Part shown: in pieces, positions 1 to 8,290 of the stretch
Layout of the letters: each line of letters begins with the position of its first letter
Numbering within the stretch: position 1 is the stretch's first letter
Assembly: GCF_049532895.1 (NCBI RefSeq)
Contig: NZ_CP064031.1
Location: forward strand, 4,464,001 to 4,528,000
Direction of reading: 5' to 3'
Origin: Dyella_B acidisoli
Lineage (GTDB): Bacteria > Pseudomonadota > Gammaproteobacteria > Xanthomonadales > Rhodanobacteraceae
Length of the DNA: 64,000 bases
Notes under the pieces: model-generated
Databases searched by the model: none
Seen by the model: only the letters and a program-made list of their open reading frames with translations
Told to the model about the DNA's origin: nothing
Made by a program: the position numbers and the translations under genes

Positions 1-46
1 CGGCATTAGCTGATAGGATTTTGCGACCTAATACTTCGTCGGTCGT

Positions 47-712
47 ATGCGCATACTGCTCGTTGAAGACGATCCCTTGGTTTCCGATGCCATCGTGCGC
101 GGCCTGGCTACCGCTGGCTACGTAGTCGACCCGGTAACCGATGCCGAATCCGTACAAAGCCGCCTGGACGTCACCCACTACGATCTCGCCATCGTGGACC
201 TTGGTCTGCCCGGCGAAGATGGCTTGACCCTGGTGCGTCGCCTGCGCCGCGATGGCAGCGCGTTGCCGCTACTGATCGCGACGGCACGCGATGGCTTGGA
301 CGATCGCGTCAACGCGCTGGATCTGGGCGCGGACGACTACATGGTCAAGCCTTTTGCCCTGCCCGAACTGGCGGCGCGTTGCCGTGCACTGATCCGCCGT
401 GCCACCGCTGCCACCGCCAACGAAATGGTGGTGGGACGCCTGCGCATCGATCTTGCCGGCCGCCGCGCCATCGACGACGGCGGGCGTGTGCTCGAGCTCA
501 CCCGCCGCGAATGGTCCATCCTCGAATGCCTGGCCCATCACAGCGGCCGAGTGGTGAGCAAGGAACGGCTTATCCAGGCCATCGTGAGCTGGGACGAGGA
601 AATCTCCGGCAACGCGATCGAAGTACACGTGTCCCGTCTGCGCGCGAAACTGGGCGAAGCCGCCACTGTGCGCGGTATACGTGGCCTGGGATATCGCCTC
701 GACGACACTTAA
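47..712 (+). CDS. OmpR/PhoB-family response regulator
   Basis: A 221-residue DNA-binding response regulator. The receiver domain (about residues 1-115) has the acidic pocket E7-D8-D9, the phospho-acceptor D51 in IVDLGLPG and the conserved K101 in the MVKPF motif. A winged-helix effector domain follows (about 125-221) and ends in the usual RGLGYRL wing. It lies 14 bp upstream of a sensor kinase on the same strand, so the two form a co-transcribed pair. The overall type resembles the TctD/QseB/PmrA group. The stimulus cannot be read from the sequence. Family assignment is firm. Confidence 0.95.
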   Translation: MRILLVEDDPLVSDAIVRGLATAGYVVDPVTDAESVQSRLDVTHYDLAIVDLGLPGEDGLTLVRRLRRDGSALPLLIATARDGLDDRVNALDLGADDYMVKPFALPELAARCRALIRRATAATANEMVVGRLRIDLAGRRAIDDGGRVLELTRREWSILECLAHHSGRVVSKERLIQAIVSWDEEISGNAIEVHVSRLRAKLGEAATVRGIRGLGYRLDDT

Positions 713-726
713 GACGCAGCCGGCGC

Positions 727-2238
727 ATGTCTACGGGGTCCAAACTCAGACGCGCGCCGAGTATTCGCGGCCGCTTGCTCGGCTATCTGCTGCTGCCGTT
801 GCTGCTGCTGCTGATCCTCAGCATTTGGGCGGATCATCGAACCTACGTCACCCCGATGTACGACGCCTTCGATCGCGCACTCTCGCGTGCGGCGGCGGCG
901 ATTGCGGCGCATCTGAAACGTGCGCCAGATGGGCAAATTTATCTCGAAAAACCCGATTTCGGCCCGTTGCCACTGCATCCGCCCGGCACGGAACCACCCC
1001 CGGCGGCGCCGCCTCCTGACGATATTGGCGAGAGGCCGCCGATGGGTTTCGATCCCAACGGCCGGCCAACGGTATGGGCGCACTTGTTTCCCGGCGCACG
1101 GGACAACTTTCTCTATCGCGTCAGTCTGCCTGATGGCCACACCCTGGCTGGCGATCAAAACCTGCCGATCGCACAGGGCACCGGCACCCTCAGCTATACC
1201 GACGTCACCTACGAACAATTGGCGCTGCGCGTCGTCAGCTATCGCACGCAAGTGAGTGGCGAGCCGGTCATCGTCACTGTGGGCGAAACCGTGCATCGCC
1301 GCGATCGTGGCGTGCGCCGGCTGGATACGGTCATTGGCATAAGCGATGGCATCCAACTCGTACTGGTGCTGGGCTTGTGCCTGCTGGGCATCACTGTCGC
1401 CTTGCGTCCGATCAATCGCCTGCGCGAACGGATCACGCACCGGCAACCGCAATCACTGCAGCCGCTGCCGCTGGAACCGATTCCGAACGAAGTGCGCCCG
1501 CTGGTGCAATCGCTCAACACGCTGCTGCTGACAGTGCGCGACGCGGCGCAGGCTCAACAGCATTTCCTCACCAACGCCGCGCATCAATTGCGCACGCCGC
1601 TGACTGGCCTGAAGGCGCAATTGGAAGTCCTAGGCAGCGAAACCAGCGACGAAGCCCAGCAGGAGCGCATCGCACGCCTGCAGGACAGCGTGGATCGCCT
1701 GGCGCACACCGCCAACCAGTTGCTCGCCCTTGCGCGCGCCGAACCTTCCGCGCACAACCCCGGCGATTTCGCCGACGTGCAGCTCGAAGCATTGATCGGC
1801 ACCGTGGCCGATTCCATGCTGGATCGCGCGATCGCACGCAACATCGACCTGGGTGCGGAATGCGAGCCTGCCCAGGTGCATGGCGTGCTTTGGCTGCTGC
1901 ATGAATTGCTGATCAACCTGCTCGACAACGCCATCCGCCACACGCCGGACGGCGGCCGCATCACGCTGCGTTGTGGTCGACACGACGGCGCCGCCTATTT
2001 GGAAGTGGAAGACAGCGGCCCCGGCATTCCCCCTGCCGAACGCGAGCGCGTGCGCGAGCGTTTCTATCGTGCTGCCGGCAGCGACGGACAAAGCAGCGGC
2101 CTGGGGCTGGCGATTGTCGAAGAAATCGCCCGCAGCCATCGTGCGCGATTCGAAATCCTGGATGCTCATGAAGGGACAGGAGCGCGGATGCGCGTGACAT
2201 TTCTGGAAGCGGGCGATGAGGAACAGGGAACAGGCTAA
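727..2238 (+). CDS. Membrane sensor histidine kinase, partner of the upstream regulator
   Basis: A 503-residue HisKA/HATPase sensor kinase. It has an N-terminal TM helix (about 15-35), a periplasmic domain of about 170 residues with a Pro-rich stretch near 83-100, a second TM (about 205-226), the dimerisation H-box with H286 in NAAHQLRTPL, and a catalytic ATPase domain with N box DNAIRHTPDGG and G boxes. The frame is open to 379, but that region overlaps the regulator and its translation looks like a shadow. ATG 727 gives a normal N-terminus (basic residues, then a TM helix). The architecture resembles TctE-like kinases; the ligand is unknown. Confidence 0.93.
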   Translation: MSTGSKLRRAPSIRGRLLGYLLLPLLLLLILSIWADHRTYVTPMYDAFDRALSRAAAAIAAHLKRAPDGQIYLEKPDFGPLPLHPPGTEPPPAAPPPDDIGERPPMGFDPNGRPTVWAHLFPGARDNFLYRVSLPDGHTLAGDQNLPIAQGTGTLSYTDVTYEQLALRVVSYRTQVSGEPVIVTVGETVHRRDRGVRRLDTVIGISDGIQLVLVLGLCLLGITVALRPINRLRERITHRQPQSLQPLPLEPIPNEVRPLVQSLNTLLLTVRDAAQAQQHFLTNAAHQLRTPLTGLKAQLEVLGSETSDEAQQERIARLQDSVDRLAHTANQLLALARAEPSAHNPGDFADVQLEALIGTVADSMLDRAIARNIDLGAECEPAQVHGVLWLLHELLINLLDNAIRHTPDGGRITLRCGRHDGAAYLEVEDSGPGIPPAERERVRERFYRAAGSDGQSSGLGLAIVEEIARSHRARFEILDAHEGTGARMRVTFLEAGDEEQGTG

Positions 2239-2373
2239 CGATTCGCGCTGAGGCCATCTCGACGCTGTCTATTCTTTAGCTGTACCGTCCCGTACAATTT
2301 TTTCATCCCCGCCCCCTTTTTGCGGCGTTGCACTGCCTCCATAGTCGGGGGCTCTTCCCGTGAGGCTTGCCCC

Positions 2374-3741
2374 GTGTCCATACCCAGTGCCGTCAAAAGC
2401 ACCCCGATCTACGGTCGCCAGCAATTGATCGACTATCTCGCTGCCGGCGAAAAGCCGCACGAAGCGTGGCGCATCGGCACCGAGCATGAGAAGTTCGGCT
2501 TTCGCACCAACGATTTAAGCCCGCCGACATTCGAAGGCGAGCACGGCATTCGTGCGTTGCTCGAAGGCATTGCCGAACGCTACGGCTGGGACATCGCCCG
2601 CGAAGGCGAGATACCCGTGGCGCTGATACGCGACAAGGCCAACATCACGTTGGAACCGGCCGGCCAGCTGGAGCTTTCCGGCGCGCCGCTGGAAACCATC
2701 CACCAGACCTGTTGCGAAGTGAACACCCACCTGGAAGAAGTGCGCTCCGTAGCCGATGGTCTCGGGCTCGGCTTCCTGGGCATGGGTTTCCAGCCCAAGT
2801 GGCGACGCGATGAAATGCCGTGGATGCCCAAGGGGCGCTACAAGATCATGCGCGAGTACATGCCCAAGGTCGGTTCGCTCGGCCTGGACATGATGACCCG
2901 CACCTGCACCGTGCAGGTGAACCTCGATTTCGAAAGCGAAGGCGACATGGTGCGCAAGTTCCGCACCAGCCTCGCCCTGCAACCGATCGCCACTGCGCTG
3001 TTCGCCGATTCGCCGTTTACCGAGGGCAAGCCGAACGGCTATCTGTCCTATCGCTCGCACGTGTGGACGGATACCGACGCGGATCGCACCGGCATGCTCG
3101 ATTTCGTCTTCGAAGACAGTTTCGGCTACGAGCGCTATGTCGATTACATGCTCGACGTGCCGATGTACTTCAGTTACCAGGATGGCCACTACATCGATCT
3201 GGCCGGCAAGGATTTCAAACGCTTCATGGCCGGCACGCTCGAGGAATTGCCTGGCGTGCGCGCCACCATGAAGGACTGGGGCGACCACCTCACCACCGCC
3301 TTCCCCGAAGTGCGCCTGAAGCAGTACCTGGAAATGCGCGGTGCGGATGGCGGCCCCTGGAATCGCCTGTGCGCACTGCCGGCCTTCTGGGTCGGACTGC
3401 TCTACGACGACGAGGCGCTGTATTCGGCCTGGGAACTGGTGAAGGATTTCACCCGCGAAGAACGCCATGCCCTGCGCGATGGCGTGCCGAAACACGCCAT
3501 CAAGCTGCCGTTCCGCGGCGGCACCGTGCGCGACTTGGCGCGCGAAGCGCTGCGTATCGCCGCACATGGACTCAAGCGCCGCCATCGGCTCAATCGCAAC
3601 GGCGTGGACGAAAGCATCTTCCTCGAACCGCTGATCGAAATCGTGGAAGCCAACCAGACACCTGCCGAACGCAAGCTGGAGCTGTTCCACAGTGAATGGA
3701 ACGGCAGCGTGGACCCCGTCTTCAAGGAGTTTGCGTATTGA
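2374..3741 (+). CDS. gshA: Glutamate--cysteine ligase, plant/proteobacterial type
   Basis: Catalyses the first step of glutathione synthesis, ATP-dependent joining of L-Glu and L-Cys, in the cytosol. The 455-residue length and the motif GTEHEKFGF near residue 36 fit the plant-like GshA class of xanthomonads, alpha-proteobacteria and plants rather than the enterobacterial class. The frame opens at a TTG at 2320, but homologous N-termini begin just before the PIYGRQQLIDY segment, so GTG 2374 is preferred; the exact start is uncertain. It overlaps the following exporter gene by four bases (TTGA). Confidence 0.93.
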   Translation: MSIPSAVKSTPIYGRQQLIDYLAAGEKPHEAWRIGTEHEKFGFRTNDLSPPTFEGEHGIRALLEGIAERYGWDIAREGEIPVALIRDKANITLEPAGQLELSGAPLETIHQTCCEVNTHLEEVRSVADGLGLGFLGMGFQPKWRRDEMPWMPKGRYKIMREYMPKVGSLGLDMMTRTCTVQVNLDFESEGDMVRKFRTSLALQPIATALFADSPFTEGKPNGYLSYRSHVWTDTDADRTGMLDFVFEDSFGYERYVDYMLDVPMYFSYQDGHYIDLAGKDFKRFMAGTLEELPGVRATMKDWGDHLTTAFPEVRLKQYLEMRGADGGPWNRLCALPAFWVGLLYDDEALYSAWELVKDFTREERHALRDGVPKHAIKLPFRGGTVRDLAREALRIAAHGLKRRHRLNRNGVDESIFLEPLIEIVEANQTPAERKLELFHSEWNGSVDPVFKEFAY

Positions 3742-4376
3742 TCGCAGCAGCCTCTTCGCACGCACCGCTTCTCGCCGGGCTGCTGCTCGGCGCTTCGCTG
3801 ATCATCGCGATCGGGGCACAGAACGCCTTCGTGCTGCGGCAGGGCTTGCTGCAATCGCATCGGTTTCCGGTAGCGCTGTTTTGCGCACTATCCGATGCCG
3901 TGCTGATTGCGGCCGGTGTGGGTGGTTTAGGTGCGGCCGTTGGACAGCACCCGCGACTACTGATGGTCGTGGCGTGCGTGGGTGCGTTGGTGTTGGCGTG
4001 GTACGGCATCAAGGCATTGCGGCGTGCCTTCCATCCGGAAGTGCTTACTGCCGACGCGCATAACGATACCGGCAGCGTATGGCGGGTGCTTGCCACGTGC
4101 GCTGGTTTTACCTGGCTCAATCCACACGTCTATCTCGATACGGTGCTGCTGATCGGCAGCCTGGCCGCGCCATGGCCCGCACCGTGGCCGCGTGCGTTTT
4201 TCGGCATCGGTGCAGCCACAGCTTCGTTCATCTGGTTCTTCGGCCTTGCATATGGCGCGCGCCTGCTGGCGCCGCTGTTCCGCAAGCCGATGGCGTGGCG
4301 CGTGTTGGACGTGCTCATTGCCTTGGTGATGTGGGGCATTGCAGGCAAGCTGCTGCTTTCGTTCCTTGAGCATTGA
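3738..4376 (+). CDS. LysE/ArgO-family amino-acid exporter
   Basis: A 212-residue inner-membrane protein with about six hydrophobic helices. It carries the LysE-family signature GAQNAFVLRQGLLQ after the first helix and a second conserved stretch, TWLNPHVYLDT. Family members export basic amino acids such as arginine or lysine. An ATG at 3696 lies inside gshA. A good Shine-Dalgarno AAGGAG (3724-3729) lies eight bases before TTG 3738, which overlaps the gshA stop, so TTG 3738 is preferred. Translational coupling to gshA is likely. The substrate is inferred from the family only. Confidence 0.88.
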   Translation: MIAAASSHAPLLAGLLLGASLIIAIGAQNAFVLRQGLLQSHRFPVALFCALSDAVLIAAGVGGLGAAVGQHPRLLMVVACVGALVLAWYGIKALRRAFHPEVLTADAHNDTGSVWRVLATCAGFTWLNPHVYLDTVLLIGSLAAPWPAPWPRAFFGIGAATASFIWFFGLAYGARLLAPLFRKPMAWRVLDVLIALVMWGIAGKLLLSFLEH

Positions 4377-4377
4377 C

Positions 4378-4415
4378 GTTGGGTTACCCCCGGATCAAGT
4401 CCGGGGTAACCCAAC
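4378..4415. repeat. Palindrome between convergent genes, probable bidirectional terminator
   Basis: Arms 4378-4394 and 4400-4415 pair as GTTGGGTTACCCC(C)GGA / TCCGGGGTAACCCAAC with one bulged base and a 5-base loop. The outer GTTGGGTTAC/GTAACCCAAC sequence is shared with the larger palindromes at 40516-40600, so this belongs to a dispersed intergenic repeat family. It lies between the converging exporter and DoxX genes, where it could end transcription from both sides. No long T run follows, so terminator function is inferred. Confidence 0.6.
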
Positions 4416-4435
4416 CTACGTCACCGCGTCACCGA

Positions 4436-4897
4436 TCACTCGTACGTGCGGATGTGTAGCCAGCGCGCAATCAGCGTATCCAGGCTCACCTTCCCCGGCC
4501 CCGCGATCAGGAACCAGAAAAAGATCAGCGAGTAGACCACTTCGTCGGCTTCGACGTAGTCGTCCAATCCCATCAGGTTGGTCGATACCACCAGCGTTAC
4601 CGCCACGATCATGTTGATGATCATCGGGATGGTGACCAATCGGGTGAACAGGCCCAGCATCAGCAGCAGTCCGCCGACCAGCTCCGTCCAGGCCGACAGG
4701 GCCGCGCTGAAAGCCGGATGAGGGATGCCCCAGCCCACGAAGCGCTGGGTGAAACCATCCAGGTTATGCACCTTGGCGATGCCGGTTTCCAGCCAGAAGT
4801 AGCCGAATACCAGCCGCACCACCAACGGACCCAGCCAGCGCCAAGCATGCAGGATGCCAAGCAGACGCGAAGCGGTCGTAGCCACGTAATGACGCAT
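4436..4897 (-). CDS. DoxX-family membrane protein
   Basis: A 153-residue four-helix membrane protein of the DoxX/DUF417-like family. It shows the typical first helix LVVRLVFGYFWLETGIAKVHN and the later GLLLMLGLFTRL segment. The frame extends to 5053, but ATG 4897 (MRHYVATT) gives the expected N-terminus and the upstream extension looks non-coding. It is transcribed away from the bufA-bufB-bufC operon across a 253-bp shared intergenic region. DoxX proteins are common partners of MNIO RiPP loci (e.g. the hvf locus of Haemophilus), which supports a link to the neighbouring peptide system. Its biochemical role is unknown. Confidence 0.85.
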   Translation of the reverse strand: MRHYVATTASRLLGILHAWRWLGPLVVRLVFGYFWLETGIAKVHNLDGFTQRFVGWGIPHPAFSAALSAWTELVGGLLLMLGLFTRLVTIPMIINMIVAVTLVVSTNLMGLDDYVEADEVVYSLIFFWFLIAGPGKVSLDTLIARWLHIRTYE

Positions 4898-5150
4898 TGC
4901 ACATATTCCTGCTCTTGAAGTAAGCGCATGATGCGCGGGCTCGCCCACGCCCACCATATCCAGACGTCCAGACTTTCTTGCCAGGCATCCACTGGACGAT
5001 CGGGCATAAATGCGGGATGCACGGGTGCAGCGACCGATGGATCGGAGCAGCACAATGTGAGGCGTCCGGAATCGCAGTTCCCCTGCGTGGCGGACGAATT
5101 ATTTCCCCTGTGCCGCCTTGCGGCGTCTACAACTTCTTGGAGCCATAGAT

Positions 5151-5423
5151 ATGAACATCAAGACAGTCAATGCCAGCGCCATGGCCGTAATGGTGGCCGG
5201 TCTGTTCGCCGCCGCTGCAGTTTCGGCCTCACCAGTCGGCAGCACACCCGCCGGCGACAACGCGATGGTCAAGTGCGTGAATTCGTCCTCGTGCAAAGGT
5301 CAGGGCGCCTGCAAGCAGGCCACCAATTCGTGCAAAGGCCAGAACTCGTGCAAGGGCCAGGGCTTCACCATGCAGAAGACTCAGGCTGATTGCGAAGCAG
5401 CACAGGCTGCCGTGAAGAAGTGA
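5151..5423 (+). CDS. bufA: Cys-rich bufferin-like RiPP precursor with signal peptide
   Basis: A 90-residue small secreted protein. Residues 1-26 form a signal peptide with probable cleavage after AVSA. The mature part is about 64 residues with six cysteines (C42, C48, C54, C61, C67, C81), four of them in CK-initiated repeats: CKGQGACK at 48-55 and CKGQNSCKGQG at 61-71. It is followed by a DUF692 (MNIO) enzyme and a DUF2063 protein, the arrangement of bufferin precursors, whose cysteines are modified and bind copper. The start is chosen from GGAG eight bases upstream. The motif is CKGQ rather than the EGKCG of better-known bufferins. Modification and metal binding are inferred. Confidence 0.85.
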   Translation: MNIKTVNASAMAVMVAGLFAAAAVSASPVGSTPAGDNAMVKCVNSSSCKGQGACKQATNSCKGQNSCKGQGFTMQKTQADCEAAQAAVKK

Positions 5424-5433
5424 TGTGACGTCA

Positions 5434-5464
5434 CTCTCCCTCTCCCTTTCGGGGAGAGGGAGAG
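5434..5464 (+). promoter_or_regulatory. Perfect 13-bp hairpin between bufA and bufB
   Basis: Arms 5434-5446 (CTCTCCCTCTCCC) and 5452-5464 (GGGAGAGGGAGAG) pair perfectly around a TTTCG loop. The hairpin starts ten bases after the bufA stop and ends 21 bases before the bufB ATG. No T run follows. It could stabilise the precursor transcript or partly attenuate the operon so that the peptide exceeds its modifying enzymes. It may also simply be a member of a dispersed CTCTCCC/GGGAGAG palindrome family. Confidence 0.55.
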
Positions 5465-5485
5465 GTGCCGACAACGAGCCATGCC

Positions 5486-6334
5486 ATGACAGCAGCACGC
5501 ACCCACGCACTCCCCTACCTCGGTTATGGACTTGGCCTGCGCGTTGAGCACTACGAAGCACTGCTCGAACAACCAGCGCAGGTCGAATGGCTGGAAGTGG
5601 TATCGGAAAACTACATGGTCGACGGCGGCTTGCCGCTGGTGTGGCTCGATCGCTTCCGTGAACGCTATCCGCTGGTGATGCACGGCGTATCGATGTCGAT
5701 CGGCAGCACCGATCCGCTCGACGAAGACTATCTCACGCGACTGGCCGCGCTGGCGCAACGCGTGGAACCGGCCTGGGTTTCCGATCACCTTTGCTGGACC
5801 GGCGTGCAAGGCATCAACCTGCACGATCTGATGCCGCTGCCGTATACGGAAGAGGCGCTCGACCACGTCGTCGGCCGCGTGAAGCAAGTGCAGGATCGCC
5901 TCAAACGCCGCATCCTGCTGGAAAACGTTTCGAGCTATGTGAGCTTCGCGCAATCCCAGCTCACCGAATGGGAATTCCTCGCCGAAGTCGCCGAGCGCGC
6001 CGATTGCCTGCTTTTGCTCGACGTCAACAACGTCCATGTCAGCGCGATGAATCACGGCTTTTCGTCGCTGGATTATTTGCGCGGCATCCCCGTTTCGCGC
6101 GTGCAGCAGTTCCACCTCGCCGGTTACGAACAAGGCGAACGGCTGATCGTCGATACGCACGATGCACCTGTTTCCAACGCTGTGTGGGATCTCTATCTGG
6201 AAGCAGTGCGCCGTTTCGGCCGTGTTTCGACCATGATCGAACGCGACGATCACTTCCCGCCGCTGGCCGAATTGCTGGCCGAACTCGAACACGCCCGCGC
6301 GCTGGCCGAACCCTTGTTGCGGGATGCAGCATGA
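5486..6334 (+). CDS. bufB: DUF692 multinuclear non-heme iron enzyme (MNIO), BufB-type
   Basis: A 282-residue TIM-barrel oxidase that modifies cysteines of the RiPP precursor. The metal-ligand residues expected of the family are visible: H66 (LVMHG), D100-H101 (VSDHLCW), E146 (LLENV), D179/N181/H184 (LDVNNVH), H210 (QFHLAG), D223/H225 (VDTHDAP) and E252 (MIERDD). The frame opens at GTG 5465, inside the hairpin; ATG 5486 gives the natural N-terminus. The stop overlaps the ATG of bufC (ATGA). The family call is firm; the exact chemistry (oxazolone/thioamide or thiooxazole) is inferred. Confidence 0.93.
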   Translation: MTAARTHALPYLGYGLGLRVEHYEALLEQPAQVEWLEVVSENYMVDGGLPLVWLDRFRERYPLVMHGVSMSIGSTDPLDEDYLTRLAALAQRVEPAWVSDHLCWTGVQGINLHDLMPLPYTEEALDHVVGRVKQVQDRLKRRILLENVSSYVSFAQSQLTEWEFLAEVAERADCLLLLDVNNVHVSAMNHGFSSLDYLRGIPVSRVQQFHLAGYEQGERLIVDTHDAPVSNAVWDLYLEAVRRFGRVSTMIERDDHFPPLAELLAELEHARALAEPLLRDAA

Positions 6335-7104
6335 GCACGTTGCAAGCCATCCAGCAGCAGATGCAGCAAGCCGTGCTTACTGCACAAACCTCACCACTAT
6401 CCTCTGTCCGCAGCGATGCCATTGCCGACGTACACAGCCGGCTGGCGGTTTATCAGCATGGCTACCGCATACGTCTGCGCGACGCCTTGAAGAACGAATT
6501 TGTCGGGCTGAGCAGCATGGTCAGCCGTGGCTTTGATGCGTTGCTCGATACGTACGTGGAAACGCATCCATCCAACCATTTCAACATCCGCTGGTATGGC
6601 ACCGGTTTGGCAGGCTTTCTGGAAAACAAGCGCCACGACAAACCGCAGCTTGCCGAGATGGCCCGGCTGGACTGGGCCATTTCCACCGCGTTCGATGCAA
6701 CCGATGAACCGAGCATCGACATAACGCAGCTTGCAACCATTCCGCCGGAAGCATGGGCGACCCTGCAATTGGTACCGCAAGGCAACCTGCAAGTGCTGTC
6801 CTGCGCGTACAACGTGGATACCTTTCGGCGCGCGGCTGATCATGGAACCACGCGGCCACACCTGCGCCGCTACGCAAAGCCTCGCCGCATCCTGGTGTGG
6901 CGCCATGCCATGTCAATCCACTATCGCCGGCTGGAGGAGGACGAATCGCAGGTGCTGACCGCTGTCCAGCGTGGCGAATCCTTCGCCACGCTATGCGCCA
7001 TCCTCGCCGAATATCACGGCGAAACCGCCGCCATGAGCCGCATGGTGGCACTCCTGCAAGCCTGGGTCGGGGCCGGCCTGCTGCGTGACCTGGGGACGAT
7101 GTAA
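6331..7104 (+). CDS. bufC: DUF2063 partner protein of the MNIO enzyme, BufC-type
   Basis: A 257-residue cytosolic protein. The N-terminal helical region (about 1-100, with AVYQHGYRIRLRDALKNEF and the SNHFNIRWYG stretch) is typical of the DUF2063 putative DNA-binding domain family. The C-terminal half carries a winged, RRE-like domain. In characterised MNIO systems this partner binds the precursor leader and presents it to the enzyme. It is coupled to bufB by a 4-base ATGA overlap, so the two are probably made in equal amounts. The long open frame upstream (from 5791) is a shadow of bufB. Confidence 0.88.
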   Translation: MSTLQAIQQQMQQAVLTAQTSPLSSVRSDAIADVHSRLAVYQHGYRIRLRDALKNEFVGLSSMVSRGFDALLDTYVETHPSNHFNIRWYGTGLAGFLENKRHDKPQLAEMARLDWAISTAFDATDEPSIDITQLATIPPEAWATLQLVPQGNLQVLSCAYNVDTFRRAADHGTTRPHLRRYAKPRRILVWRHAMSIHYRRLEEDESQVLTAVQRGESFATLCAILAEYHGETAAMSRMVALLQAWVGAGLLRDLGTM

Positions 7105-7162
7105 CCGCGGCAATGCTTCGCCCGAATAGCTGGCATAGCGTCCAGCACGGAAGTATTGCCTC

Positions 7163-8119
7163 ATGTACATCGAGCATACCTGCACTTTCTCCAGCGAAGC
7201 CTGTTCACCACGGCTGGAACCGGCCCTGGAAGCGCTGCTCAATCAGTCGATGCTGCGGGTCGACGTGATGGACGAGCTGTATCAATGCGGCTCCCGTTTC
7301 ATCGACGAACCGCGCTTTCCATATGGGGTGTTCCACCTGATCGGCGCCGGCCAGTGCGAGGTCGAAAGCGACGTGCTGGATGCTTCCCTGCTGCTGGAAC
7401 CTGGCGACCTGGTCGTATTTCCGCACGGTGATCCGCACCAACTGCGCGCCACGCCGAACGGCGACATCCGCAGCACCAGCATGATTTGCGGTGAACTGCA
7501 CTTTTCCAGCCACGCCCAGCATCCGCTCAAGCACGCCCTGCCGCCCTGTTTCGTCGTCCGCGCCGCTCAGGCCGATATGCTGTTTCGCAACCTGTCGGCC
7601 ATGATGATCGCCATCACCGGAAGCGGCGTACCCGGTCGCCAGGTGCTTTTGAACAAGCTGGCCGATACCCTGTTCACGCTGGCGATCTGCGACTACGCCC
7701 AACGCAACGCCGACCGTCGCGGTCTGTTCACAGCGCTTGGCGACGCGCGCATCTGCAAGGTGCTGCAGGCCGTGCACCAGCACCCCGGACATCCATGGAC
7801 CATGCAGGCCATGGCCTCGCTTGCGTGCATGTCGCGCTCGGCCTTCGCCGAGCGTTTCGTGCAATTGATGAAGATGCCGCCCATGCAGTACGTCACCCAG
7901 TGGCGAGTCAGTGTTGCCGAACGCCTGTTGCACGACCGGCAGTTGTCGGTGGCCACCATCGCGGAACAACTGGGTTACCGCAGCGAGGCTGCATTCCGGC
8001 GACTGTTCAAACGAGTCAGCGGTATCTGCCCGGGCCGCATCCGTGCCTCCGTAAACCTTTACCCCGGCATCCCGTTGCACTCGCCGACAGCCGGCCGTTC
8101 GTTGCGCCCCGCTGCCTGA
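7163..8119 (+). CDS. AraC-family transcriptional regulator with cupin domain
   Basis: A 318-residue regulator. The N-terminal part (about 10-180) is a cupin-type sensor with the LEPGDLVVFPHGDPHQL segment. The C-terminal part (about 195-300) holds two helix-turn-helix motifs typical of AraC, including MASLACMSRSAFAERF and VATIAEQLGYRSEAAFRR. It starts 58 bp after bufC on the same strand. It may be autonomous or may read through from the buf operon. Its target is unknown. AraC proteins with this cupin domain often control nearby dehydrogenases, but no adjacent gene fits clearly. Confidence 0.88.
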   Translation: MYIEHTCTFSSEACSPRLEPALEALLNQSMLRVDVMDELYQCGSRFIDEPRFPYGVFHLIGAGQCEVESDVLDASLLLEPGDLVVFPHGDPHQLRATPNGDIRSTSMICGELHFSSHAQHPLKHALPPCFVVRAAQADMLFRNLSAMMIAITGSGVPGRQVLLNKLADTLFTLAICDYAQRNADRRGLFTALGDARICKVLQAVHQHPGHPWTMQAMASLACMSRSAFAERFVQLMKMPPMQYVTQWRVSVAERLLHDRQLSVATIAEQLGYRSEAAFRRLFKRVSGICPGRIRASVNLYPGIPLHSPTAGRSLRPAA

Positions 8120-8290
8120 TAGGTCCTTCACATCAGCCGGTTGTAGCCGCTTCCTGGAAACGTGTCATCATCTCCGTCAGAGTTGAAAAAACCGCTCAGA
8201 CTGGCGCAGTTCCGCTGCGATTATTGAACGGTCTGGTTTGTCTATCGGGCGGACCCATTCCACGGTGTGGCACTGAAGGAGATCGGCTGA

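Noticed and set aside
709..1452. 247-residue open frame antisense to the histidine kinase
   Set aside because: It lies opposite a well-supported gene and its translation has no recognisable motif.
2515..3765. 416-residue open frame antisense to gshA
   Set aside because: His/Ala-rich low-information translation opposite a conserved enzyme; a codon-bias shadow.
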